64,000 bases of DNA from Candidatus Segetimicrobium genomatis (GTDB lineage: Bacteria; Sysuimicrobiota; Sysuimicrobiia; Sysuimicrobiales; Segetimicrobiaceae). The first letter of the stretch is position 1; each line of letters begins with the position of its first letter. The DNA lies in assembly GCA_005882275.1 (NCBI GenBank), contig VBAK01000115.1, forward strand, positions 23,804-87,803. Direction: 5' to 3'. The position numbers were made by a program, and so were the translations under genes. Below the pieces are notes generated by a model that was given only the letters and a program-made list of their open reading frames with translations, made no database searches and was not told the origin of the DNA. Shown here in pieces: positions 1 through 9,465 of the stretch.

Positions 1-1
1 G

Positions 2-463
2 CTGGCGATCGGGCTGATGGCGTCGCTCGGACCGAGCGTCCGCAATGTGATCCTGTCGCTGGGGTTCGTCTACACCCCGCGCATCGCCCGGGTCGTCCGG
101 GCCGCCGTGCTCGTCGTCGTCCGGCAGGAGTACGTGGAGGCGGCGCGGGCGGTGGGCGCTTCGGGCGCGCGGATCCTGGCCCGGCACGTGCTCATCAACT
201 GCGCATCCCCGGTGATCGTCCAGGCGACCTTCATCACCGCGTATGCGATGCTGGGAGAGGCCGCGCTCAGCTTTCTGGGGGTCGGCGTGCCGCCCACGAT
301 CCCGACCTGGGGCGGGATCATCAGCGCCGGACAGGTCTATCTGCGGCAGGCGGCCTGGATCAGCATCTTCCCAGGAATGGCCATCATCCTGAGCGTGCTC
401 GCCCTCAACCTGCTCGGCGATGGGCTGAGGGACTTCCTGGATCCCCGGCTCCGGCACGCGTGA
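2..463 (+). CDS. ABC transporter permease (DppC/OppC-like), 5' truncated by window edge
   Basis: Open frame runs upstream to the window edge (LAIGLMASLGPS...); EAARAVGASGARILARHVLIN EAA-loop and C-terminal LNLLGDGLRDFLDPRLR typical of DppC. Confidence 0.9.
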   Translation: MAIGLMASLGPSVRNVILSLGFVYTPRIARVVRAAVLVVVRQEYVEAARAVGASGARILARHVLINCASPVIVQATFITAYAMLGEAALSFLGVGVPPTIPTWGGIISAGQVYLRQAAWISIFPGMAIILSVLALNLLGDGLRDFLDPRLRHA

Positions 464-625
464 CCGGGAGCCTGCGCCGCGGCGGGCGCGGGAGAAGCAT
501 CCGCCGGCAAAGGCCCAGTGAAGGTCCGGGCGGCCCGCGGGAGGATGGCCGCGCGCAACGCAGAATTGGGCATGTAACTCGGCGGTACACCTCGGAGACG
601 ATCCCACGAAGGACGGTGTCGACGC

Positions 626-1879
626 ATGCAAGAGGATTTCCGAGATGAGCGCGTCTATGCACAGGCCAGAGCCGATGAATGGTTGCGGGCGCGGGCGAGA
701 GCCGCGGGCCTCTCCCGCAGGCGCCTGATCAGCCTGCTGGCGGCCGGGGCAGGAGCGGCCGGCGCGGCGGCGGCGGGCCTCGGCCGGCCCGCCCGCGGCC
801 GGACGGTCCGGGCGGCCCCGGCGACCGATCTCGTCGTCAAGCCAACCCCCCCCGAATGGTTCAACGACTTCGGCAGCAACAAGGAGATGCGCTGGGAGGT
901 CATGTACAACCGCGGCTACGAGGTCCCCACCGAGAATTTCTTCGTCCGGGACCACAGCCGCACCGCTCGTGTGGACCAGGCCGCCTGGCGGCTGCGCGTG
1001 GAGGGATCCGGGGTGGCGCAGCCCCAGGAGTTCACGTACGATGACATCCTCGGGCTGCCCTCAGTGTCCGTGATGCGCTTCGTCGAGTGCGCCGGCAACG
1101 GCCGGAGCTTCTATGAAGCCGCGTACGGCAAACGGGCGCAGGGCGGCCAGTGGCACCTCGGCGGCATCGGCGTCGCCGAGTGGACGGGCGTGCCGCTCCG
1201 CGAGGTCCTGGACCGCTGCGGCCTCAAGCGCACGGCCCGGGATGTGATGCCCGAAGGCGTCGACGAGCTCAAGGTGCGCCGGCCGATGCCGATCTCCAAG
1301 GCGATCGCCGACGACACCCTGCTCGTCTATGCGATGAACGGGCAGATCCTCCCGCCGGATCACGGGTTCCCTCTGCGCATGCTGGTCCCCGGGTGGGTCG
1401 GGGTGGCCAACATCAAGTGGGTGGGACGGATCGAGGTGTCCGACGAGCCGCTGTTCTCGCCCTGGAACACCGACAACTACGTCCTGATCGGCCCGGACTA
1501 CGACCCCGACCCGCCGTCCAAGGGACCGCGGCTGACCTCCCAGGTCGTCAAGAGCGCCTTCGAGCTCGCCTGGGACGGTGAGGTGGGCGCGGGCCGCCGC
1601 CTCCTCCGCGGCCGGTCCTGGTCGGGGCAGGGCAAGATCACCAAGGTGGACGTCAGCCTCAACGGCGGCAAGACGTGGCAGACGGCAAACCTGAGGGAGC
1701 CGAATATCGCCCAGGCCTGGGTGCGCTGGGATCTCCAGTGGAACGCCACGCCGGGCCGTTACGGGCTCATCGCGCGGGCGACCGACGAGCGCGGCAACAC
1801 CCAGCCCTTGAAAGTCCCGTTCAACGAGCAGGGCTATCTGTACGGCGGGATCGTCAGCCACCCAATCAGCGTGACTTGA
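626..1879 (+). CDS. Tat-exported sulfite oxidase-family molybdopterin oxidoreductase
   Basis: N-terminal SRRRLISLL twin-arginine signal; FVECAGNGRSFY, GVPLREVLDRCG and HGFPLRMLVPGWVGVANIKWV motifs of the SUOX/SorA family. Confidence 0.88.
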   Translation: MQEDFRDERVYAQARADEWLRARARAAGLSRRRLISLLAAGAGAAGAAAAGLGRPARGRTVRAAPATDLVVKPTPPEWFNDFGSNKEMRWEVMYNRGYEVPTENFFVRDHSRTARVDQAAWRLRVEGSGVAQPQEFTYDDILGLPSVSVMRFVECAGNGRSFYEAAYGKRAQGGQWHLGGIGVAEWTGVPLREVLDRCGLKRTARDVMPEGVDELKVRRPMPISKAIADDTLLVYAMNGQILPPDHGFPLRMLVPGWVGVANIKWVGRIEVSDEPLFSPWNTDNYVLIGPDYDPDPPSKGPRLTSQVVKSAFELAWDGEVGAGRRLLRGRSWSGQGKITKVDVSLNGGKTWQTANLREPNIAQAWVRWDLQWNATPGRYGLIARATDERGNTQPLKVPFNEQGYLYGGIVSHPISVT

Positions 1880-1939
1880 TCGCCGGGCCGTCCTTCGTCC
1901 GCCTGGCCGGGGCATGCCGCCGCGGCCGGCGTGCGCCGA

Positions 1940-2800
1940 TCAGCGGAGAAGCCTCGATCGCCGTCGGTCCGCATAGACCTTCCCGCCGGCCTGGCAGGTG
2001 GGGCAGTAGTACGTCTCCCGGTCTTCATAGTAGATCACCGCGATCGGTGTCCCGCACCGCGGGCAGGGTTCCTTGCCGTGCCGGTGGACCCGCAGGAGAT
2101 GAAGCGGCTCCCGCATGGGGAGGGAACCGTCGAACTCCTTCCGGTGCGACGCGACCGCCTCCCCCAGGACCGCGGTGATCGCATCGTGCAGCCGGGCGAC
2201 CTCATCGCCGGTGAGCGCGGCGGCCATCGCCTGAGGGGACACCCGGGCCTCCCAGAGGATCTCGTCGGCGAACGTGTTGCCGATCCCGACAATATACCGC
2301 TGCAGAGTCAGGAAGCGTTTGATCTGCGTGCGCTCCTCCCGCAGCATGGCGGCCAGCGCCTCGCGCGAGAACTGGGACGAAAGCGGCTCCATCCCCAGCG
2401 AGGCCAGCGGCTCGGCGGCCTCCTCGCGCCCCGCGGGAAACAGCCAGACCGAGGCCGCTTTCTTGGGGCCCAGCTCGACCATCCGCAGGTCGGTGCCATC
2501 GGCGAACGCGAAGGCGATCGCCAGATCCTTCGCCGTCCGCCCCTTCGTGCTGGGCAAGACTTGAAGACGCCCGTTGCGCCGGAGGTGCATGACCACGACC
2601 ACTCCGCCGGTGAGGCGAAACACCAGGAGCTTCCCCCGGCGCTCGATCCGGGTAATCCGGCGGCCGATCAGGCCGGTGACCGGCGGGTCGAACGTCTTGA
2701 GGACCGACGCGCCCCGGACGAGCACGTCGTCGATCACGCGGCCCTCGACCAGCGGCCGCAGGTTCTCGGCGAGCACCGTGATGAACGGGAGTTCAGGCAT
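1940..2800 (-). CDS. mutM: Formamidopyrimidine-DNA glycosylase family protein
   Basis: Start at MPELP (ATG at 2800), H2TH region, C-terminal zinc finger CPRCG...YYCPTCQ. Confidence 0.88.
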   Translation of the reverse strand: MPELPFITVLAENLRPLVEGRVIDDVLVRGASVLKTFDPPVTGLIGRRITRIERRGKLLVFRLTGGVVVVMHLRRNGRLQVLPSTKGRTAKDLAIAFAFADGTDLRMVELGPKKAASVWLFPAGREEAAEPLASLGMEPLSSQFSREALAAMLREERTQIKRFLTLQRYIVGIGNTFADEILWEARVSPQAMAAALTGDEVARLHDAITAVLGEAVASHRKEFDGSLPMREPLHLLRVHRHGKEPCPRCGTPIAVIYYEDRETYYCPTCQAGGKVYADRRRSRLLR

Positions 2801-2902
2801 GGTGTCGGGATCTGCGCGGCGCCTCTGCGATCTTCCTACCGGACAGAAGGAGAACCAAACGAGGGCCGCAAACACCCGGGTGCTCTTATTCTACTACGAC
2901 TC

Positions 2903-3232
2903 ATGGTGAACAGACCGGCCAGGGACGCGTTGCCTGAGGCTTCGCCGGCGAGAACAGCCTGCGCCTGCTGCCGTCGGTCGCTCGTGGAGACATCGCGGTT
3001 CACCCTCGGCGGCGAGGTGCGCTGCCTGTCCTGCGCAATCCGCTACCGGCCGATGCTGCGCCGGTCGGCGCTGACGGGGCTCGTCGTGGGAACGATCCTG
3101 GCGGCGATCAACCAGGGCGCCGCGCTGGTGAGCGGCGATCTGAGCGCGTCGCTGATCTGGCAGATCCCTCTGACGTACGTGGTCCCGTTCTGCGTGGCCA
3201 CCTGGGGCGCGTTGAGCAGCAGCAAGAACTAA
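2903..3232 (+). CDS. Small membrane protein, NrtS-like (nitrate/nitrite transporter NrtS family)
   Basis: CACC/CLSC N-terminal cysteine pairs, then SALTGLVVGTILAAINQGAALVSG...IPLTYVVPFCVATWGAL resembling NrtS. Confidence 0.6.
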   Translation: MVNRPARDALPEASPARTACACCRRSLVETSRFTLGGEVRCLSCAIRYRPMLRRSALTGLVVGTILAAINQGAALVSGDLSASLIWQIPLTYVVPFCVATWGALSSSKN

Positions 3233-3266
3233 CGCAGGCCGCGCGGACGCAACGCAGGAGGTCTCT

Positions 3267-4055
3267 ATGGCGGCGGTCCCGCCCATACGCTCGAGTCCCG
3301 ACCGGATAGCCGCCCTATCAATTCTCGGGGGGCTGGCCGCGCTGGCGGTCCTGGCGTGGGCGGCGACCATCTGGCAGACTGCCGGCGGGGACCGTCTGGT
3401 GATGACCGGCGTGCCGATGAGCCTCGGGATGGGCGGGCGGCTTGGAGTCACGAGCGCGGCGCTCTTCCTGCTGATCTGGATCGCGATGATGGCCGCGATG
3501 ATGTTCCCGTCTGTCTGGCCCGTCGTCCTCGTCTATGCCGCCGTCGTCAGAACGCGGGGGCGGGGCTCCGTCCCGCTCTTCGTGACCGGCTACCTGTCGG
3601 TGTGGGAGGCATTCGGCGCGCTCGCCTATGCGGGCTATGTCGGGATGGGCGCCGTGCTCGCCTCCACGGCCGGGCTGAGCGGACGCCTGGCGCCGCTGAC
3701 CGGCGCCCTGGTGATCGTTGCGGGGCTGTACCAGTTCACGCCGCTGAAGCGGACATGCCTGGCCCACTGCCAGGGGCCGGTGGAGTACCTGGCGCTGCGC
3801 TGGCGCGATGGACGCGCAGGGGCATTCCGGATGGGTCTGGGGCATGGGGCCTACTGTATGGGATGCTGCGCAGGGCTCATGCTGGCGCTGCTCGCGCTCG
3901 GCGTGATGGATCTCCGTTGGATGGCGACGGTGTCCGCGGTGATCGCTCTGGAGAAGTTAGGGCCGCGGCATCATGCGATACCGGCCGCGGTCGGCTTCGG
4001 GCTGATCCTCCTTGGAATCACCGTCGCGTTCTGGCCGCACCCCGGCATCGTCTAG
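3267..4055 (+). CDS. DUF2182 domain-containing integral membrane protein
   Basis: MMAAMMFPSVWPVV, YQFTPLKRTCLAHCQGP and GAYCMGCCAGLM motifs of DUF2182. Confidence 0.85.
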   Translation: MAAVPPIRSSPDRIAALSILGGLAALAVLAWAATIWQTAGGDRLVMTGVPMSLGMGGRLGVTSAALFLLIWIAMMAAMMFPSVWPVVLVYAAVVRTRGRGSVPLFVTGYLSVWEAFGALAYAGYVGMGAVLASTAGLSGRLAPLTGALVIVAGLYQFTPLKRTCLAHCQGPVEYLALRWRDGRAGAFRMGLGHGAYCMGCCAGLMLALLALGVMDLRWMATVSAVIALEKLGPRHHAIPAAVGFGLILLGITVAFWPHPGIV

Positions 4056-4285
4056 GCGCCGCGCCGCGCCGTTGCGGTCTTCCGACCGTTGAAAGAAGCC
4101 GAAGGCAGCTTCCGAGAAGGCCGGCGGAGTGACGCGGGCCGCGTCCCGGTCACCCCACGCGCCGGGCGAGCCGTCAGCGTCCCGTAATAACTTCGCGCGC
4201 ACTGCGTTGAGCAGAAGTCATCCCCTTGCACGGCGGCCACCGCAGGCTTGGGGTTGCCGCAGGCCTTGCACAGGTCCACAACCAT
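4052..4285 (-). CDS. Small zinc-ribbon-like protein
   Basis: MVVDLCKACGNPKPAVAAVQGDDFCSTQCARSYYG with CxxC...CxxxC spacing; start chosen inside a longer ORF. Confidence 0.4.
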   Translation of the reverse strand: MVVDLCKACGNPKPAVAAVQGDDFCSTQCARSYYGTLTARPARGVTGTRPASLRRPSRKLPSASFNGRKTATARRGA

Positions 4286-4317
4286 TCCCATACCCTCATG
4301 TTTGTGTCGACAAGAAA

Positions 4318-4341
4318 AAGGGGGGGTCTGCTTCCCCCCTT
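4318..4341 (-). terminator. Intrinsic-terminator-like hairpin in the leader of the small Cys-rich ORF
   Basis: AAGGGGGG / CCCCCCTT stem followed on the minus strand by a T-run (AAAAA at 4315-4319 on +). Confidence 0.55.
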
Positions 4342-4405
4342 CCTCGCCCATAAATCCCCACTTTTCTCGAGTGCTGTCCGCTCAAGCGCTTCCTCTTGCA
4401 TGTTG

Positions 4406-4434
4406 AGTATGACACATTTTGCGATATAAAGCAA
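4406..4434 (-). promoter_or_regulatory. Sigma70-like promoter (TTGCTT-17-CATACT)
   Basis: Minus strand: TTGCTT (4429-4434), 17-bp spacer, CATACT (4406-4411). Confidence 0.4.
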
Positions 4435-4788
4435 CGACCGCCGCGGCAGACGCTCGAGATCCCGGCCGGCAGAAGAGCGAAATGTGTGTTACGCTTATAG
4501 CCTACCTTCCAAGAGGCCCGACGCTCCGAATCTCACCGGGCAGAACCGGTACGTCACAGACCTGTGGGGAGTGATGTTCATGCGAAGAGAGCGAAGGCAA
4601 ACGGGCAGTACGAGGGTCGCCAAACAGACGAAGATGGATTCGTTGCAGCCGCAGATCGCCGTTCATCCGGGGCCTTATCCCTGGGACCGGTATATCCAGG
4701 AGATCCAGAAGCCCTCCGGCAGGGTGCTGCGCAGGTCCTTTGGAGCGAAATCCCTGACGCGGCACGCCTAGATCGGGAGGACCCTGGG

Positions 4789-5730
4789 ATGGAGCTCCTG
4801 CCGCTCGGGCGCACCGGCATCAAGGTGTCTGCGATCGGGCTCGGCACCAACTCGTTTGGCGGGCGCGCCGACCACGACACTGCGATCGCCGTCCTGCATC
4901 GGGCGCTCGACGCCGGGATCACCCTGATCGACACGGCGAATATCTATACCGCGACCGCATCGGAGACGATCATCGGCGAAGGGCTGCGGGGGCGGCGCCA
5001 CCAGGCCCTGGTGGCGACCAAGGCGGGCTTGAAGACCGGCGAAGGCCCATACGACGCGGGGTCGTCACGCCTTCACCTCATGCGAGAACTCGAGGGGAGC
5101 CTGCGGCGCCTCCAGACCGACTACCTCGACCTCTACCAGATCCATACCTGGGATCCCGAGACGCCGCCCGAGGAGACGGCGCGGGCCCTGGACGACATGG
5201 TACGGGCGGGGAAGGTGCGGTATGTCGGAGCGTCCAACTACGCGGCCTGGCAGCTCTGCAAGGCGCTCTGGGCAAGCGACCGCCGCGGGTTCGTCCGCTT
5301 CGAATCCGTCCAGCCCAGCTACTCGCTCGCCGACCGCGCCGTCGAGCGCGAACTGGTCCCGTTCTGCCTCGATCAGGGGATCGGCCTGATCGCCTTCTTC
5401 CCCCTGGCCGGAGGCATTTTGACGGGCAAGTACCGCCGGGGACAGGAACCCCCTAAGGGATCGCGGGCGGTGACCCAGCCCCACTTTGCGCGCCGGCTCA
5501 ACGAACAGAACCTCAGGCTGGCGGAAGACGTCACCGCCCTCGCCGGCGAGTTACACTGCACACCGTCGCAGCTCTCCCTGGCCTGGCTGATCCGGCAGCC
5601 CGCGGTCGCCAGCGCCATCGCCGGGGCGACGTCGGTGGCCCAACTCGAGGAGAACCTGGGCGCCCTGGAGGTCAAGATTCCCGACGAGGTGTTCACGCGG
5701 CTCGACGAGATCAGCCGCCAGTTTATCTAG
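4789..5730 (+). CDS. Aldo/keto reductase
   Basis: MELLPLGRTGIKVSAIGLGTNSFGG, DTANIY, DLYQIHTWD, YVGASNYAAWQL motifs. Confidence 0.93.
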   Translation: MELLPLGRTGIKVSAIGLGTNSFGGRADHDTAIAVLHRALDAGITLIDTANIYTATASETIIGEGLRGRRHQALVATKAGLKTGEGPYDAGSSRLHLMRELEGSLRRLQTDYLDLYQIHTWDPETPPEETARALDDMVRAGKVRYVGASNYAAWQLCKALWASDRRGFVRFESVQPSYSLADRAVERELVPFCLDQGIGLIAFFPLAGGILTGKYRRGQEPPKGSRAVTQPHFARRLNEQNLRLAEDVTALAGELHCTPSQLSLAWLIRQPAVASAIAGATSVAQLEENLGALEVKIPDEVFTRLDEISRQFI

Positions 5731-5736
5731 GCCCGC

Positions 5737-7845
5737 TCACACCCGCTTGATCCACTCAAGCAATTTCTTGACGCCACTTTTCTCCCCCGTTTTTCGAGCC
5801 GCTTTCGACCGGAGATCGTCTTTCCGATCGTAGAGGATCTTCATCGGGCCCGCGGCCGTCGTGTTCGGGCGGACAAGACTGACCCGCTTTTCGCGGTCCG
5901 TGGCCCGCCTTCCTGATCCGCCCGGCCGAGGCTGAACCTGCTTCTGCGCCTCAGAGCCCGCCTTGTGGGCCTGCGGGGATGCCGCCGGTTTCGTCGGTGC
6001 CGTTGCCGGTTTAGCCTGAGGGGCCGCCTCAGACCCGGCTCCTGACTTGGTCCGGAGCTGCTCCACTCGCCTAAGCCACGGCGGCGCCCCAGGTTTCGCC
6101 TGGCGCGATCTGCCGGGTCTGTCCTGGGAGCGCTCCTCCGGCTTCGACTGTGATGGGGCTGCCGGCCTGGCTGGAGGGGACCCCGCCGGCTTCGGCGGTG
6201 ACGATGCCGCCGGCTTGGCCTGTGGGGGGGCCGCCGGTCTCGGCTGTGGCGTCGTTACCGGCTTGGCCTGCGCGGGGCCCGCCGGTTTCGCCCACGAGGG
6301 TCCCGCCGGTTTCGGCTGCGGCGGCGCCACCGGCTTAGCCTGCGCGGGGGCCGCCGGTTTCGCCCATGAGGGTCCCGCCGGTTTCGGCTGCGACGCCGCC
6401 GGCTTGGCCTGCGCGGGGGCCGCCGGTTTCGCCCATGAGGGTCCCGCCGGTTTCGGCTGCGGCGCCACCGGCTTGGCCTGCGCGGGGGCCGCCGGTTTTG
6501 TCTGCGGCGGCGTTACCCGTTTGACCGGCGGGGGCGCGACGGCTTTGAATCGCCGGACCATTACCGGTTTGGCCTGCGAAGGCGCAGCCGGTTTCACCGG
6601 CGGCGTTGCCGGCTTGGCCTGCGGGGGCGGCGCCGGTTTGGCCCAGGATGGCCCCGCTGGTTTTGTCTGTGGCGGCGTTACCCGTTTGACCGGCGGCGCT
6701 GCCGGCTTGCCCCAGGAGGGCGCCGCCGGTTTTGCCTGCGGTGGCGTTACCCGCTTGGCCGGCGGGGGGGCCGCCGGCTTGGCCCACGAGGGCGCTGCAG
6801 GTTTCGCTTGCGATGGCGTCACCGGCTTCGAAGGCGCCGCCGGTTGAGCCCATGGGGGTCCCTGCGGTTTTGGCTGCCGCGGCGTCAGCCTCTTGACCTT
6901 CGGGACCGCGTCCGGGTTGAATTGCGGGAATTCGGCCGGCCTGACCTGAGGGGCCGGCGTCGGCCGGAACCTCGGTGGGGTAACCTGTTCAACCTCCTCA
7001 GCCGCTGCTGGTTCGTCCTCCGGAGCCGTTTCCGGCTCGTCTTCCGACGCCGCTTCCAACTCGTACGCCGGAGCCGTTTCCGGCTCGTCCTCGGGGGCCG
7101 CTTCGGGCTCGTCCTCTGGAGCCGCTTCCGGCTCCTCCAAGGATGCGGCCAGCTCGTCCTCTGGGGAAGCCGCCAGTTCGTCCTGCGGGGGCGGCGCCGT
7201 CTCGTCCTCCAGGGGCGCCGCCAGCTCTTCCTCCGGGGCCGCTGTCAGCTCTTCCTCCGGGGCCGCTGTCAGCTCTTCCTCCGGGGCCGCTGCCGGCTCT
7301 TCCTCCGGGGCCGCTGCCGGCTCTTCCTCCGGGGGCGCCGCCGCCTTGGGCCGCAGCGGCATTGCCGCCTTGGTCCTCAGCGGCATTGCCGTCCTGGTCT
7401 GACCCGCAGCCGGCTGAGCCACCCAACTGGATCCGTCCCACTCGAGCACATACTCTCGAAGCTGATCGCGGACGAATTTTATGACACCATCTATCATCCA
7501 TCGCTGAGACGGTGGCGCGGGGGGAATGCGAATATTGACCTCCGGCAAATACTCGCCGGAGGTTTGCTCGAACGCCTCGACGGCGCAGCGGGCAAGATCA
7601 AGGAGGGCGAACCATCCTCGCGCCTCTTCGCGTTCTTCCTCGGTCATCCCGAAGAAGTGGTGGAAGTCGGACACGCCGGGGATCACCGCCGCCACGCGGT
7701 ACTGACGTCCTCCTACCTCGATCGTCGCCTGGGCCCAAAGGTCATCGCGCCCCTGCTCGGCCTGAAAGGGGCCTTCGATAACGATGACCCGGTCCGCCGG
7801 AACCCTTTGCGCAACCTGAGGCGTGTGGCTCAACCTCCTCTGCAT
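5737..7845 (-). CDS. Low-complexity repeat protein: structured N-terminus, acidic EEE/AAP repeats, basic PKPA/AKPA repeats
   Basis: 722-aa ORF (to 7905; likely start MQRRLSHTP at 7845) with 24-bp acidic repeats and about 63-66-bp Lys/Pro/Ala repeats; basic tail KKLLEWIKRV. Confidence 0.75.
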   Translation of the reverse strand: MQRRLSHTPQVAQRVPADRVIVIEGPFQAEQGRDDLWAQATIEVGGRQYRVAAVIPGVSDFHHFFGMTEEEREEARGWFALLDLARCAVEAFEQTSGEYLPEVNIRIPPAPPSQRWMIDGVIKFVRDQLREYVLEWDGSSWVAQPAAGQTRTAMPLRTKAAMPLRPKAAAPPEEEPAAAPEEEPAAAPEEELTAAPEEELTAAPEEELAAPLEDETAPPPQDELAASPEDELAASLEEPEAAPEDEPEAAPEDEPETAPAYELEAASEDEPETAPEDEPAAAEEVEQVTPPRFRPTPAPQVRPAEFPQFNPDAVPKVKRLTPRQPKPQGPPWAQPAAPSKPVTPSQAKPAAPSWAKPAAPPPAKRVTPPQAKPAAPSWGKPAAPPVKRVTPPQTKPAGPSWAKPAPPPQAKPATPPVKPAAPSQAKPVMVRRFKAVAPPPVKRVTPPQTKPAAPAQAKPVAPQPKPAGPSWAKPAAPAQAKPAASQPKPAGPSWAKPAAPAQAKPVAPPQPKPAGPSWAKPAGPAQAKPVTTPQPRPAAPPQAKPAASSPPKPAGSPPARPAAPSQSKPEERSQDRPGRSRQAKPGAPPWLRRVEQLRTKSGAGSEAAPQAKPATAPTKPAASPQAHKAGSEAQKQVQPRPGGSGRRATDREKRVSLVRPNTTAAGPMKILYDRKDDLRSKAARKTGEKSGVKKLLEWIKRV
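6270..6850. repeat. Imperfect coding tandem repeat, approx. 63-66-bp units encoding PKPAGPSWAKPAAPAQAKP
   Basis: Repeated ccggtttcgcccatgagggtcccgccggtttcggctgc... blocks. Confidence 0.8.
7225..7344. repeat. 24-bp tandem repeat (ctcttcctccggggccgctg[tcag/ccgg])
   Basis: Consecutive near-identical 24-bp units at 7225, 7249, 7273, 7297 and 7321. Confidence 0.85.
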
Positions 7846-8014
7846 TGACACACGGGTGCCGAATCCGGCCTGGTGACCACGGCCTCCGGACCCGAACCCC
7901 CTCATCTGCAGTTTGCCCGACTTGCAGAGAGCCTAGACGCGGGCCCGCCTGCCGCGGGCGCCTTGGGCCGGCTCAGCGGCATTTTTGGCGCGCGGGGGCT
8001 CCGGCACAAAAAAG

Positions 8015-8047
8015 ACCGGGGTGGACGCCTCCGGCGTCCACCCCGGT
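8015..8047 (-). terminator. Intrinsic terminator for the minus-strand gene 8067-8492
   Basis: Perfect ccggggtggacgcc/ggcgtccaccccgg 14-bp stem (plus A-T closing pair), 3-nt loop, followed on the minus strand by a T-run (AAAAAA at 8008-8013 on +). Confidence 0.85.
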
Positions 8048-8066
8048 GACGCTGACGCGAGCCTGG

Positions 8067-8492
8067 CTACATCTTCGACATGCTGGTCAGTTGCACTTCG
8101 ATGATGTGCGCGGCCGCCTTGGCCTGAGCCAGGTTCTTCATTGCTATGGCCTCGTCGCCGAGATGGGCCAGCCACCATGCCACGTTGTACTCCTGGTCGG
8201 TCCCCATCGACGCTTTGATCTCCGGGAGAACACCTTTGCCTTGTCCCTGACACGGGTTTCCGGCCGCCTTATCAAACAGTTTGTCGTCAGGGCCGACCAG
8301 ACAGTTGACGACGTGGTGCAGGTGCAGCGTCACCTCGTTCAAAGAATCGTACTTCGATGCGAACCCCGCGTGCGTGATCGCGGTCTTGATCTCGATCTTC
8401 ATACCCATCTCCTGCGCGGACGTCCCCTGGATGGCCAACGCGAGGGCGACCACGACCGCGGGTGCAAGCGCCCACCTGAGAGCGTTCTGCAT
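8067..8492 (-). CDS. Secreted protein of unknown function
   Basis: 141 aa with signal peptide (WALAPAVVVALALAIQGTSAQ), followed by a strong terminator. Confidence 0.75.
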   Translation of the reverse strand: MQNALRWALAPAVVVALALAIQGTSAQEMGMKIEIKTAITHAGFASKYDSLNEVTLHLHHVVNCLVGPDDKLFDKAAGNPCQGQGKGVLPEIKASMGTDQEYNVAWWLAHLGDEAIAMKNLAQAKAAAHIIEVQLTSMSKM

Positions 8493-8583
8493 GAGGGTGC
8501 CTCCTTGAACAGGTTGCCGTGCGGCGTTCTTGTCCGCCCGTTAGTATAGCCGTCCGTTCATCACAAATGTGTAAAATGAGTTC

Positions 8584-9438
8584 ATGCCGTCGCTGTTCAT
8601 CCTGATCGCGGCCGTCTTCTACGGGATCTCACCCATCATCGCCAAAGCGGTGTACGGGTTTGGGGTCACCCCCCTGACCCTCCTGGCGCTCCGGTCCACA
8701 TTCGCCGCGGCCTGCCTCTGGGCCGGCCTGATCGCGACCCGCACCCCCTTCCACCCGCCCCGGTCATCGCTGGTCCCCCTGATCGTGATGGGTTCGACGC
8801 TGATCCCGGTCCAGGTGTTTGCGTACTTTCAGGCCCTGGCCTATCTCCCGGCCTCGTCTGCCTCGGTCCTCTCTTACACCTATCCGATCCACGTCGCCTG
8901 GATGGGTTGGTGGTTCTTGGGGGAACGCGTCCGGCCCGATGAATTAGGCCTGCTCGCTGGCGTCATCGCCGGGGCGTTGCTGGTCGCGGGGCAGACCCCC
9001 GCCGCCGCCCACGGGCTCGGACTCGTCATGCTCGCCGTTGCCACCCTGACGTCTGCCGTCTTTATGGTCGCGGCGCGGCGGATCGTCAGGGACGTGCTCC
9101 CGATCACCGCGATGGCCATTCTGGGGCCGACCTCCGCGGCCATGTACTGGGCCGCCGCGCTGGCCGCGGGACAACTGACGCTGGCGATGCCCGTCCCCGC
9201 GTTCGCGGCTGTCCTCGGGATCGCCCTCCTGGCCAATCTCATCGCGCCGATCCTGCTGCTCTCGGGACTCAGGGCCATGCCCGCGGTGCGGGCGGCGATG
9301 CTCGGAACGCTCGAGCCCGTGGTCACGGTCACGCTGAGCGTCCTGCTGCTGGGGGACGCCATGACCCCCCTGCGCGGGCTCGGCATCGCCATCGTCCTCG
9401 GGGCGATTACGATCCTCCACATGCGCCGGTCCGCCTGA
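8584..9438 (+). CDS. EamA/DMT-superfamily transporter
   Basis: About 10 hydrophobic segments; YTYPIHVAWMGWWFLGERV and TLEPVVTVTLSVLLLGDAMTPLRGLGIAIVLGAI motifs. Confidence 0.88.
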   Translation: MPSLFILIAAVFYGISPIIAKAVYGFGVTPLTLLALRSTFAAACLWAGLIATRTPFHPPRSSLVPLIVMGSTLIPVQVFAYFQALAYLPASSASVLSYTYPIHVAWMGWWFLGERVRPDELGLLAGVIAGALLVAGQTPAAAHGLGLVMLAVATLTSAVFMVAARRIVRDVLPITAMAILGPTSAAMYWAAALAAGQLTLAMPVPAFAAVLGIALLANLIAPILLLSGLRAMPAVRAAMLGTLEPVVTVTLSVLLLGDAMTPLRGLGIAIVLGAITILHMRRSA

Positions 9439-9465
9439 CCCCGGTCGAGGGCCGCCGCGGAGGCC

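Noticed and set aside
4484-4771. 95-aa ORF upstream of the aldo/keto reductase
   Set aside because: Plausible composition near its C-terminus but no motif or clear SD; insufficient support to call.
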